Of a stretch of 64,000 nucleotides of DNA, positions 27,821 through 35,799 are shown one piece after another; within the stretch, counting starts at the first letter, position 1, and each line of letters opens with the position of its first letter. The DNA is from Bacteroidota bacterium. GTDB taxonomy: Bacteria; Bacteroidota; Bacteroidia; Bacteroidales; FEN-979. The notes beneath the pieces are model-generated. The model saw only the letters and a list, made by a program, of their open reading frames with translations, was not told the origin of the DNA and ran no database searches. A program made the position numbers and the translations under genes. The DNA lies in the NCBI GenBank assembly GCA_026391805.1, contig JAPLDJ010000010.1, forward strand, positions 1 to 64,000, written 5' to 3'.

Positions 27821-27942
27821 ATTGCGAGGAGTACAACGACGAAGCAATCCCCTTAAATCCTTATCCTGACTTGTCATTTCGAAGCACGCAGTGCTGAAGC
27901 AATCCCTTTCATCAGTAGTCCGCTGCAAGCAGACGAAGCAAC
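27821..27942. repeat. Three ATTGCGA/GAAGCAAT hairpin elements in a row
   Basis: Element one (27821-27848) has inner core GT-ACA-AC between ATTGCGAGGA and GACGAAGCAAT. Element two (27876-27903) has AGCAC-GCA-GTGCT between a mutated left flank ATTTCGA and GAAGCAAT. Element three (27911-27942) has GTCCGCT-GCA-AGCAGAC, one mismatch in the stem, before GAAGCAAC. The inner arms share no sequence with one another, yet each is self-complementary. Confidence 0.7.
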
Positions 27943-28212
27943 CTCCTTCTTCAAATCATGGATCCTTCGCTGTTATCTTTTTTATTGAACACGGAATACA
28001 CGGATAAAACGGACCATCATGTTCCGTTCATTCCGTGATTTCCGTGTTCAAATTACCTTTTCCGTCTATTACCTGATCCTGGGTTTTCGTGTAATAGCTT
28101 TTTACCACAAAGGCCACAAAAAATTTATAACTCACCAGTTCACCAGTTCACTAATTCACCACTTCACTACCTGATCTTAATATCTTTTTTTCATAATTAT
28201 CGCTGAAAATCC

Positions 28213-28220
28213 TACTTTTG
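28213..28220 (+). promoter_or_regulatory. Candidate -7 element of the isochorismatase-like gene
   Basis: TACTTTTG matches TAnnTTTG, 20 bp before the start codon, with an AAAGAG stretch between that may serve as ribosome-binding site. Confidence 0.45.
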
Positions 28221-28240
28221 TAAAGAGAAAAAGAACCGCC

Positions 28241-28783
28241 ATGAGGATCCTGAAAGAAAGAACGGCTGCCCTGGTGATCGATATCCAGGAACGCCTGTAC
28301 CCATTCATTTTTGAGAATGAAAAGCTTACGAAGAATGTGACCATGCTGATCGAAGGATTGAAGATCATCGGCATCCCGATCTTTGTTACGGAACAGTATG
28401 TGAAAGGACTGGGTCCTACGATCGAGCCGGTGGCGAATGTTCTCGGAACACATCCCCGGATCGAGAAAATGGCCTTTAGCTGCTGCGATGAGCCGCGGGT
28501 GATGGAAGGCATTGCCGTTACCGGGAAAGAGAACATCATCCTGGCCGGTATCGAAAGTCATGTCTGCGTGTTTCAAACCGCCATCGATCTCAAACGGAAC
28601 GGTTATCAGCCCGTGGTGGTCGAAGATTGTGTTTCTTCCCGCCGTGAGAACGACAAACGGATGGCCATCGAACGCTTGCGGCACGAAGGCGTGATCATAA
28701 CAACCTGCGAATCCATCCTCTTTGAACTGCTGAGGTATTCGGGAACGGAGCAGTTCAGAGGCATTTCGAGACTCGTAAAATGA
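28241..28783 (+). CDS. Isochorismatase-family cysteine hydrolase
   Basis: Cysteine hydrolase of the isochorismatase/nicotinamidase superfamily, 180 residues, cytoplasmic. The putative triad is visible: D14 in VIDIQERL, K76 in RIEKMAFS and C109 in GIESHVCV. It lacks the metal-binding His/Asp pattern of nicotinamidases (the region after D14 is QERLYPFI), so it is more like YcaC or isochorismatase-related hydrolases of unknown substrate. It is monocistronic with its own promoter, 140 bp ahead of parC. Confidence 0.85.
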   Translation: MRILKERTAALVIDIQERLYPFIFENEKLTKNVTMLIEGLKIIGIPIFVTEQYVKGLGPTIEPVANVLGTHPRIEKMAFSCCDEPRVMEGIAVTGKENIILAGIESHVCVFQTAIDLKRNGYQPVVVEDCVSSRRENDKRMAIERLRHEGVIITTCESILFELLRYSGTEQFRGISRLVK

Positions 28784-28923
28784 TTACGGATTTTGAGTTT
28801 ATAAAATTTATAAAGTTTTTGTTTTACCACAGATTACACGGATTACACAGATTTATTTATTACTTTGTTACTCTGTCACTCTGTTACTTTGTCACTGATA
28901 AAAATTTCGCTATTTGATTACAG

Positions 28924-31863
28924 ATGACCATTGATGAAATAAACAACATAACTGAACCTGACAACGAGAACCCGGAACTGGAATCGGGTGAGCTGAGGGG
29001 CACGATCCATTTATCGTCCATGTACAAGAACTGGTTCCTGGATTATGCTTCATATGTGATCCTTGAACGTGCGGTACCGGAGGTGATGGACGGGCTCAAA
29101 CCGGTCCAGCGGCGCATCCTCCATGCCATGAAGGAACTGGATGACGGCCGTTACAACAAGGTGGCCAACATCATCGGTCATACCATGAAATACCATCCCC
29201 ACGGGGATGCATCGATCGGGGATGCGCTGGTACAGCTTGGACAGAAAGAGCTCCTGATCGATACCCAGGGGAATTGGGGCAATGTGCTTACCGGCGACAG
29301 CGCCGCGGCCGCGCGGTACATCGAGGCACGCCTTTCGAAATTCGCGCTTGAAGTGCTTTTCAACCCGAAGACCACCGTCTGGAAAGCCTCCTACGACGGC
29401 AGGAACAAAGAACCGGTAGCGCTTCCTGTTAAATTTCCGCTCCTCCTGGCGCAGGGCGTGGAAGGGATTGCCGTAGGGCTTGCATCCAAGATCCTTCCGC
29501 ATAATTTTATTGAACTGATCGACGCCTCCGTCAACATCCTCCAGGGAAAAGAGTTTGAGATCTACCCGGATTTCCTTACGGGCGGATTTGTGGATGTATC
29601 AAAATACAACGACGGGATCCGGAGCGGGAAGATCCGCCTGCGCGCAAGGATGAGCCAGGTGGATAAAAAGAACCTGGTGATCACGGAAATTCCTTATGGA
29701 ACAACGACAAGTTCCATTATCGACTCCATTCTTGCAGCCAATGAAAAAGGAAAGATCAAGATCAAAAAGATCGATGACAATACTTCCCAGAATGTCGAGA
29801 TCCTGATCCAGCTGATGCCGGGAGTTTCACCGGACACCACCATGGATGCACTATATGCCTTTACCGACTGCGAGGTTTCCATTTCGCCCAACGCCTGTGT
29901 CGTTGAAAAAGGGAAGCCCAGCTTCATGGGGGTCAGCGAAATCCTCCGGATCTGTACCGCATCAACGCTTGAACTGCTGCGCTGCGAGCTCGAGATCAGG
30001 AGGGAGGAACTGAAGGAACAGCTTCATTTTGCTTCTCTTGAAAAGATATTTATTGAAAAAGAGATCTATGAAGGGATCAAGAAATGCAAGACAACAGAGG
30101 AGATCGACAAGGCCATTCTGAAGGGATTCAAACCCTTTAGCAGCTTGCTGATCCGCCCCATCATCGAAGATGACCTTCACCGGCTCCGGAAGATTCCCAT
30201 TGAGCGGATCTCGAGATTCAATTCCGACAAGGCCGACGAAACGATCCGCGACATTCAGACCAACATCGAGGAGGTTGAAAATCACCTGGCGCACCTGGTC
30301 GATTATGCGATTGAATATTTCCGGCAGATAAAAAAGAAATACGGAAAAGGGCGCGAGCGGAGATCGGAGATCCGGAATTTTGATACCATTGAAGCCGTCA
30401 AGGTCGCAGCAGCCACGCAGCGCCTCTATGTCAACAGGGAAGAGGGATTTGCCGGAACCTCACTGCGGAAGGACGAATTTGTTTCAGAATGTTCCGACAT
30501 CGACGAGCTCATTGCTTTCCGCCAGAACGGAACGTTCATCGTGACCAAGGTCAGCGACAAGGTTTTTGTCGGACAGGAGATCATCCACATCGCTGTCTTC
30601 AACAAGAATGACGAACGGACCGTTTACAACCTGATCTATCGCGACGGAAAGAACGGCAAGATCATGGTGAAGCGGTTCAATGTGCTTGGCGTGACACGCG
30701 ACAAGGAATATTTCGTTACAAAGGGAACGCCCGACTCAAAGGTGCTTTACTTTACCGCCAATCCGAACGGGGAGGCGGAGATCATAAGGGTTGACCTCAA
30801 ACCCAAACCCAGGCTGAAAAAGCTCAATTTCGATTTTGATTTTACAGAAGTGGCGATCAAGGGTCGCGGGGCGATGGGGAACATCCTCACAAAATACGGC
30901 ATACGGAAAATTGAAAAGCGGCAGGAAGGGGTTTCAACGCTCAGCTCGCGTCAGATCTGGTATGATGACACCGTGAAACGGCTCAACACTGAAGATCGGG
31001 GCATCCCCCTGGGCGATTTTTCAGGCCCCGACCGCATCCTCACCATCATGCAATCGGGCCATTACCGGCTGACTTCCTTCGACCTCAGCTCCCATTTCGA
31101 TGAGGACATGATCCACATCGAAAAATATGATCCGGAAAAAATCTATACAGCCATTTATGAAGATACGAAAACGAAGTTCTTTTACGTTAAACGTTTCCAG
31201 GTCGAAAGTACCGAGCGTAAGATGGATTTCGTCGGGGAAGAGGAAAAGAACAGGCTGGTGCTGCTTTCCTGCGACAAGTACCCGAAACTCCAGGTCCTTT
31301 TCGACATGAAGCAGAAGACCAAAGGCGCTGAAAAGGAAGAGATCCTGGTGCATGAATTCATCGGCGTGAAAGGCTTTAAGGCTAAAGGTAAGAGGATCAC
31401 AGTGCATCCTGTCAAGAAAGTGGAGCTACTGGAGCCGCTTGTTGTTGAGGAACCGATCGTTGTTGACTTTACTGAGATCGGAGGCCTGAAGACGGAAGAT
31501 GGAGAATTGATGATGGAGGAAGGAGTTCAGATGCCGGAGACAGAAGATGATGTTTCAGGGACGTTTGATGAAATCGTTGTTGATCTGACAAAGAAAACGA
31601 AAAAAAAGGCAAAGCAGCCAAAAACTGAAAAGGAAGAGACAGCAAAGGTCGTGGTTTGGGAGGATGTAAAGAAAGAAAAGAAAGAAAAGGAAGAAAAGGA
31701 AGAAAAGATCAGACCGAAGGTTAAATCCAAAGAAAAAGAAAAGGAAGAAGAAAAAGAAAAACCAAAAGAAAAAGGCAAGGGAGATCAAAAACCGGCAAAG
31801 AAAGGCGGCGATAAGAAAACGGATGAGCCGGGGGATGCGGTGCAGATGGAATTGCCACTATAA
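28924..31863 (+). CDS. parC: DNA topoisomerase IV subunit A (ParC)
   Basis: Type IIA topoisomerase A subunit that breaks and rejoins DNA during chromosome decatenation. The 979 residues contain the winged-helix quinolone region (YHPHGDASIGDALVQL), the active-site Tyr (Y132 in AAARYIEARLS), tower and coiled coil (about 340-460), and a diverged C-terminal wrapping domain. The last ~130 residues are an unusual low-complexity tail of Lys and Glu (KEEKEEKIRP and KEKEEEKEK), probably disordered. No parE lies beside it in the window. The GyrA-type QRRGGKG box is not seen, which favours ParC over GyrA. The upstream DNA holds a CACAGATTACACGGATT repeat. Confidence 0.9.
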   Translation: MTIDEINNITEPDNENPELESGELRGTIHLSSMYKNWFLDYASYVILERAVPEVMDGLKPVQRRILHAMKELDDGRYNKVANIIGHTMKYHPHGDASIGDALVQLGQKELLIDTQGNWGNVLTGDSAAAARYIEARLSKFALEVLFNPKTTVWKASYDGRNKEPVALPVKFPLLLAQGVEGIAVGLASKILPHNFIELIDASVNILQGKEFEIYPDFLTGGFVDVSKYNDGIRSGKIRLRARMSQVDKKNLVITEIPYGTTTSSIIDSILAANEKGKIKIKKIDDNTSQNVEILIQLMPGVSPDTTMDALYAFTDCEVSISPNACVVEKGKPSFMGVSEILRICTASTLELLRCELEIRREELKEQLHFASLEKIFIEKEIYEGIKKCKTTEEIDKAILKGFKPFSSLLIRPIIEDDLHRLRKIPIERISRFNSDKADETIRDIQTNIEEVENHLAHLVDYAIEYFRQIKKKYGKGRERRSEIRNFDTIEAVKVAAATQRLYVNREEGFAGTSLRKDEFVSECSDIDELIAFRQNGTFIVTKVSDKVFVGQEIIHIAVFNKNDERTVYNLIYRDGKNGKIMVKRFNVLGVTRDKEYFVTKGTPDSKVLYFTANPNGEAEIIRVDLKPKPRLKKLNFDFDFTEVAIKGRGAMGNILTKYGIRKIEKRQEGVSTLSSRQIWYDDTVKRLNTEDRGIPLGDFSGPDRILTIMQSGHYRLTSFDLSSHFDEDMIHIEKYDPEKIYTAIYEDTKTKFFYVKRFQVESTERKMDFVGEEEKNRLVLLSCDKYPKLQVLFDMKQKTKGAEKEEILVHEFIGVKGFKAKGKRITVHPVKKVELLEPLVVEEPIVVDFTEIGGLKTEDGELMMEEGVQMPETEDDVSGTFDEIVVDLTKKTKKKAKQPKTEKEETAKVVVWEDVKKEKKEKEEKEEKIRPKVKSKEKEKEEEKEKPKEKGKGDQKPAKKGGDKKTDEPGDAVQMELPL

Positions 31864-31906
31864 ATAGCGAAAAGCGCTTAGCGCCTTGCGCCTTGCAAAA
31901 AACGAA

Positions 31907-33112
31907 ATGACGGACGATAAAATTGTAAAAATTTGTGAAGATGTTTCCTGGATCGGGGTGCTGGATCCGGATATTGTGACGTTTGATATCGTGATGGAGA
32001 CCCGGTACGGGACCACCTATAATTCCTATTTTATCAATGCAGAGAAGAAAGTGGTTGTGGAAACGGTGAAGGAGCCTTTCTGGGACACTTACCTTGCGAA
32101 GCTGAAAACCGTTGTCGATCCTGTTGATATCGATTACATTGTGATGAACCATACCGAACCGGACCATTCCGGCTGTCTTGGTAACCTTTTGAAAATTGCC
32201 CCGAATGCAACGGTGGTTTCGAGCGGGAACGGCATCCGCTACCTCAGGGACCTTCTTGGATTTGATTTTCCGAACCTCGTGGTGAAGGATGGCCAGGGAC
32301 TGGACCTGGGAAACAAGAAGCTGCAGTTCATGGGCGCTGCCAACCTTCACTGGCCCGATTCGATGATGACCTACCTGTGGGATGACAAGCTGCTGTTCAC
32401 CTGCGATATTTTCGGTGAGCATTACTGCACTGATGCCGTTTTCGATGATCTTGCCGGCGAGTTTGAGGATGCTTTCCGGTATTATTTCGATGTGATCATG
32501 AAGCCTTACAGCAAATTCATGATCAATGCCATAGAAAAGATCCGGCCGTTGCAGATCAATGCGATCTGCACGGGGCATGGTGTCGTTCTCCGTAAGGAGT
32601 GGAGAAAATACGTGGATCTGACAGAAAAATATGCCCGTGAAGCATTACAGAACCCAAGGCCAAACACGGTGCTGCTGGCTTATGTTTCAGCTTACCATAA
32701 TACAGAGATAATTGCCTCCGCCATCGCGGATGGGATCCGCCAGGCCGGTGCGATCGAAGTCGACCTTTGTGACATCGAAAAGATGGACCCCGCAGCGATA
32801 GAACAGAAGCTTATAAAGTCATCAGCGCTCATGCTTGGCTGCCCGACCTTCAGTCAGAATATCCTCCTTCCGGTTTACCAGGTCTTTGCCGTGGTAAACC
32901 CGATCCGGGACCGGGGGAAACTGGCCGCTGCATTCGGTTCTTACGGCTGGAGCGGCGAGGGCACACGCCTGATCAGCTCAAACCTGTCCAACCTGAAGTT
33001 CAGGCTGTTTGATGAGGGCCTCAGTGTGAAATTCACACCGCACAAGGATACGCTTGAGAAATGTGTTGAGTACGGGAAGGCCTTTGGGATGAAGATGCTG
33101 GAGAAGGAGTAA
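31907..33112 (+). CDS. Flavodiiron protein (A-type flavoprotein)
   Basis: Cytoplasmic O2 or NO reductase of anaerobes, 401 residues. The N-terminal MBL-like domain has all diiron ligands: H82, E84, D86 and H87 in NHTEPDHSG, then His in LHWPDSM, Asp in TCDIFGEH and His in TGHGVVLR. The C-terminal flavodoxin domain binds FMN (AYVSAYHNTEIIASAI and GSYGWSGEGTR). No rubredoxin domain is fused. The frame opens at a TTG at 31886, inside a GCGCCTTGCG repeat, but the ATG at 31907 fits the family start. It implies exposure to oxygen or nitric oxide in an otherwise fermentative or microaerobic cell. Confidence 0.92.
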   Translation: MTDDKIVKICEDVSWIGVLDPDIVTFDIVMETRYGTTYNSYFINAEKKVVVETVKEPFWDTYLAKLKTVVDPVDIDYIVMNHTEPDHSGCLGNLLKIAPNATVVSSGNGIRYLRDLLGFDFPNLVVKDGQGLDLGNKKLQFMGAANLHWPDSMMTYLWDDKLLFTCDIFGEHYCTDAVFDDLAGEFEDAFRYYFDVIMKPYSKFMINAIEKIRPLQINAICTGHGVVLRKEWRKYVDLTEKYAREALQNPRPNTVLLAYVSAYHNTEIIASAIADGIRQAGAIEVDLCDIEKMDPAAIEQKLIKSSALMLGCPTFSQNILLPVYQVFAVVNPIRDRGKLAAAFGSYGWSGEGTRLISSNLSNLKFRLFDEGLSVKFTPHKDTLEKCVEYGKAFGMKMLEKE

Positions 33113-33120
33113 GGTAAAGG

Positions 33121-33224
33121 GTGAGCAGTGAGCAGTGAGCAGTGAGCAGTGAAAAGTGAAAAGTGAAAAGTGAAAAGTGAAAAGTGAAAAGTGAAAAGTG
33201 AAAAGTGAAAAGTGAAAAGTGAAA
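33121..33224. repeat. AGCAGTG and AAAAGTG tandem repeats
   Basis: Direct tandem of four GAGCAGT units running into about twelve GAAAAGT units (7-bp period). It is non-coding and sits between the flavodiiron and lipoprotein genes. Confidence 0.85.
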
Positions 33225-33241
33225 ATATAGAATACCGCTGA

Positions 33242-33269
33242 ACACCGCAGGTGTGACATTATTCTAGCG
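33242..33269 (+). repeat. GCA-loop palindrome plus GACATTATTCTAGCG tail
   Basis: The palindrome ACACC-GCA-GGTGT (33242-33254) is followed by GACATTATTCTAGCG. The same tail, after different arms (ACCGC/GCGGT), recurs at 43813-43988. It ends immediately before the first possible start codon of the next gene. Confidence 0.7.
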
Positions 33270-33288
33270 AATGGCGAAAGGCGATAAA

Positions 33289-34128
33289 ATGAAAAGTAAA
33301 AGAAAACGTATCAGGCATTTGTTGGTTCTGGTTTTGCTGGCGGTGCTTGGGACATCCTGTACGGTTGAGCAAAAGCTGGGAAAAGATTTTCTTACCCAGA
33401 CGCCTCAGATCAACATCGAGCTGCTTTCGCCCGAAGGTTTGTATAAATACAATCACAAAGGGGAGGAGATCGCGGGATTTGATTCGATGACCGGCCCTCA
33501 GCAGGATTCTGCACTTTATGCCGACAGTCGTTTCATCAAGAATGTGGATGATTCCATCTTCCTCGACCGGTATGTCAATTCTTTTATCGAGGAGCTCCGT
33601 GCCCTCGGTTTCAAAGTTTATGTTGATGGCATTGATTCGCTTTTCAAATTCCAGCCGCAGTCTTACATTGTTAACCTGGCCCAGGTACAGCTCGACGAAT
33701 ACTACCAGCCCTTCGAGGATTCGGAACCCATCGGCGACAGTGTTTTCTACAAAACCTATGAGCTGAATGCGGTGGATGCTTCTGCGTGGATCGAGGTGAA
33801 CAAATTCAATGTGGTGAAACCGGTCAAAACGGTACTCTATTCAAGCTTCACGGGATCGGATGGATTCAGCGGAAGCTTTGTTGAAGATGGATTTAACATC
33901 CGCTACAGGTACAAGATCGATTCACTCGACATGCATGATGTTTATAACCTGGCTTCTTTCTCCGGCAGGCGTCATGCAAATTACCTCTACGATTATTTCA
34001 TGAACCAGTATATTGTCCGCAACATGCCGTCGGGTTTTGACATTTTGGGTTACCTGCATTATGACCGTCAGCGGAAAGCATTTTATTTCACCGATGACGA
34101 GAAATTTGATGTTCTCCAACCCAAATAA
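33289..34128 (+). CDS. Hypothetical lipoprotein
   Basis: Predicted lipoprotein of about 279 residues: basic start (KSKRKRIRH), hydrophobic core and lipobox VLGTSC. The mature part is acidic with no recognised domain. It contains FIEELRALGFKVYVDGIDSLF and ends in a Tyr/Phe-rich strand region. An ATG at 33271 is in frame but lies in repeat sequence (ATGGCGAAAGGCG), so the ATG at 33289 is preferred. It is followed 11 bp later by a CDF-like membrane protein, so they may be coexpressed. Function unknown. Confidence 0.75.
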   Translation: MKSKRKRIRHLLVLVLLAVLGTSCTVEQKLGKDFLTQTPQINIELLSPEGLYKYNHKGEEIAGFDSMTGPQQDSALYADSRFIKNVDDSIFLDRYVNSFIEELRALGFKVYVDGIDSLFKFQPQSYIVNLAQVQLDEYYQPFEDSEPIGDSVFYKTYELNAVDASAWIEVNKFNVVKPVKTVLYSSFTGSDGFSGSFVEDGFNIRYRYKIDSLDMHDVYNLASFSGRRHANYLYDYFMNQYIVRNMPSGFDILGYLHYDRQRKAFYFTDDEKFDVLQPK

Positions 34129-34139
34129 TCCCTTCCCGG

Positions 34140-34790
34140 ATGACACAGAATGAACGGCAGTTATACAGTACGGCGCTCCTGTTGAGTTTATTTACCATCT
34201 TTTACAATGTACTGGAAGGGGTTGCATGTACCTGGCTGGGATATGAGGACGAAACCCTTACTCTTTTCGGATTTGGTATCGACAGTTTTATCGAGGTCAT
34301 CTCCGGCCTGGGGATCTTCCAGATGATCCTCCGGATCCGGCAGCACCCGGAAACGGCGGCCGGTAAATTCGAGATCCGGGCACTCAGGATTACTGGTTAC
34401 AGCTTTTATGTTCTTGCAGTCGGCCTTGCAGCCGGCATCATCGTTAACCTTCTTCAGCACCACAAACCCGAAAGCACCTTCTGGGGAACGGTGATCTCAT
34501 CCATCTCGATCGTGGTGATGATCTGGCTGGTGATAAGTAAAAAGAGGGTCGGGAAGAAACTGGGATCAGCCGCCATCCTTGCCGATGCCAACTGCAGCCT
34601 GGTGTGCATCTACATGTCGCTGGTGCTGCTCGTTGCAAGCGCGGTTTACCAGTTTACCGGTTTTGCCTACGCCGATGTCATTGGATCAGCAGGGCTGATC
34701 TATTTTTCCGTGAACGAAGGGAAAGAAGCGCTTGAAAAGGCAAGGAAGGGAAATTACCTGGCCTGTTCCTGTTCGCATGAATCAGACTGA
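34140..34790 (+). CDS. CDF-like cation transporter membrane protein
   Basis: Integral membrane protein of 216 residues with about five or six transmembrane helices and no extended cytoplasmic C-terminal domain. The motifs FGFGIDSFIEVISG (second helix) and ILADANCSLVCIYMSL (fifth) resemble the cation diffusion facilitator family, though the second Asp of the HD-type metal site is missing. The C-terminus ends with Cys and His residues (CSCSHE) that could bind metal. The last 9 bp overlap the tsaD 3' end on the opposite strand. The metal is unknown. Confidence 0.7.
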   Translation: MTQNERQLYSTALLLSLFTIFYNVLEGVACTWLGYEDETLTLFGFGIDSFIEVISGLGIFQMILRIRQHPETAAGKFEIRALRITGYSFYVLAVGLAAGIIVNLLQHHKPESTFWGTVISSISIVVMIWLVISKKRVGKKLGSAAILADANCSLVCIYMSLVLLVASAVYQFTGFAYADVIGSAGLIYFSVNEGKEALEKARKGNYLACSCSHESD

Positions 34791-35798
34791 GCTCCGGGCA
34801 TAGGGAGCAACCGACAGGTCTGCAAAATCCTTTTTCTGGTATTTGAAATAAGCGGTAATGGCGATCATCGCTGCATTGTCGGTGGAATATTCCAGCCGCG
34901 GGATAAAGACATTCCAGCCATGCTTCTCCTGTGCATCCAGTAAAGCCTGGCGCAGGGCCGAATTTGCAGAGACACCTCCGGCAATGGCAATCTCATGGAT
35001 GCCGGTCTGATCGGCAGCAATTTTAATCTTTTGAACAAGGATGTCAACGATCGTCGACTGGATGGATGCACAGAGATCGTTTTTGTTTTTCTCCATGAAA
35101 TCAGGATCTTCCTTTAACCTGTCGCGCAGAAAATAGAGGATGGATGTTTTCAGTCCGCTGAAACTGAAATCGAGGCCGGGGATGACCGGCTTTGAAAACC
35201 TGAAGGCGGCCGGGTTCCCGTTCTTTGCAAAGGTGTCGATCATCGGTCCGCCGGGATAAGGGAGTCCCATGATCTTTGCGGCTTTGTCGAAGGTTTCCCC
35301 GGCAGCGTCATCAATGGTCCTGCCGATGACTTCCATGTCGTATGGTGTTCTGACCAGCGTGATCTGTGTATGCCCGCCCGACACGGTCAGGCAGAGAAAA
35401 GGGAAAGCGGGCGGCGGTTTTATGCTTGTTTCATCCCTCAGGAAATGGGCGAGGATGTGGGCCTGAAGGTGATCGACCTCGATCAGCGGGATGTTCATCC
35501 CCAGGGAAAAGGATTTTGCAAAAGAGATCCCGACCAGCAGCGATCCCAGTAATCCGGGTCCCCGTGTAAAGGCAACGGCCGCAAGTTGATTTTTACTTAT
35601 ATTTGCTTTGTGTAATGCGGCCTGGATCACAGGAACGATATTCTGCTGGTGGGCCCTTGAGGCAAGTTCAGGGACCACGCCTCCGAAATTCCGGTGGACC
35701 TCCTGGTTTGCAGTTACGCTGGACAGGATGTGATCATCCGCGGTAACAGCAGCAGCTGTATCGTCGCAGGAAGATTCGATGCCCAGGATATAGATCAT
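34782..35798 (-). CDS. tsaD: tRNA N6-threonylcarbamoyladenosine synthase subunit TsaD
   Basis: Universal enzyme that attaches threonylcarbamoyl to A37 of ANN-decoding tRNAs, acting with TsaB and TsaE. The 338 residues begin ILGIESSCDDTAAAV and contain the metal-binding HLQAH (in VDHLQAHILAHF), VSGGHTQ and the late GGVSANSALR motif. The length is standard. The start codon is 1 bp from that of tamB on the opposite strand, so each gene's promoter must lie inside the other. Confidence 0.95.
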   Translation of the reverse strand: MIYILGIESSCDDTAAAVTADDHILSSVTANQEVHRNFGGVVPELASRAHQQNIVPVIQAALHKANISKNQLAAVAFTRGPGLLGSLLVGISFAKSFSLGMNIPLIEVDHLQAHILAHFLRDETSIKPPPAFPFLCLTVSGGHTQITLVRTPYDMEVIGRTIDDAAGETFDKAAKIMGLPYPGGPMIDTFAKNGNPAAFRFSKPVIPGLDFSFSGLKTSILYFLRDRLKEDPDFMEKNKNDLCASIQSTIVDILVQKIKIAADQTGIHEIAIAGGVSANSALRQALLDAQEKHGWNVFIPRLEYSTDNAAMIAITAYFKYQKKDFADLSVAPYARSSV

Positions 35799-35799
35799 A

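Larger units (their letters stand above)
27590..28240. repeat. Long intergenic repeat region after tRNA-Arg
   Basis: About 650 bp without a gene. It starts with ATTACGAATTACGAATT, then a long CAGTCAGCAGT tandem run (27641-27715), GATTTACGATTTACG, three hairpin elements of the ATTGCGA/GAAGCAAT family (27821-27942), GGAATACACGGATAAAAC and CACCAGTTCACCAG units. A candidate promoter for the isochorismatase-like gene lies at 28213-28220. Confidence 0.7.

Noticed and set aside
28241-28783. Nicotinamidase (pncA)
   Set aside because: The metal-binding Asp/His pattern expected after the first catalytic Asp is not present; only the general cysteine-hydrolase triad is.
33121-33224. Possible CRISPR array
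   Set aside because: The units are contiguous 7-bp tandems with no spacers and no cas gene is near.
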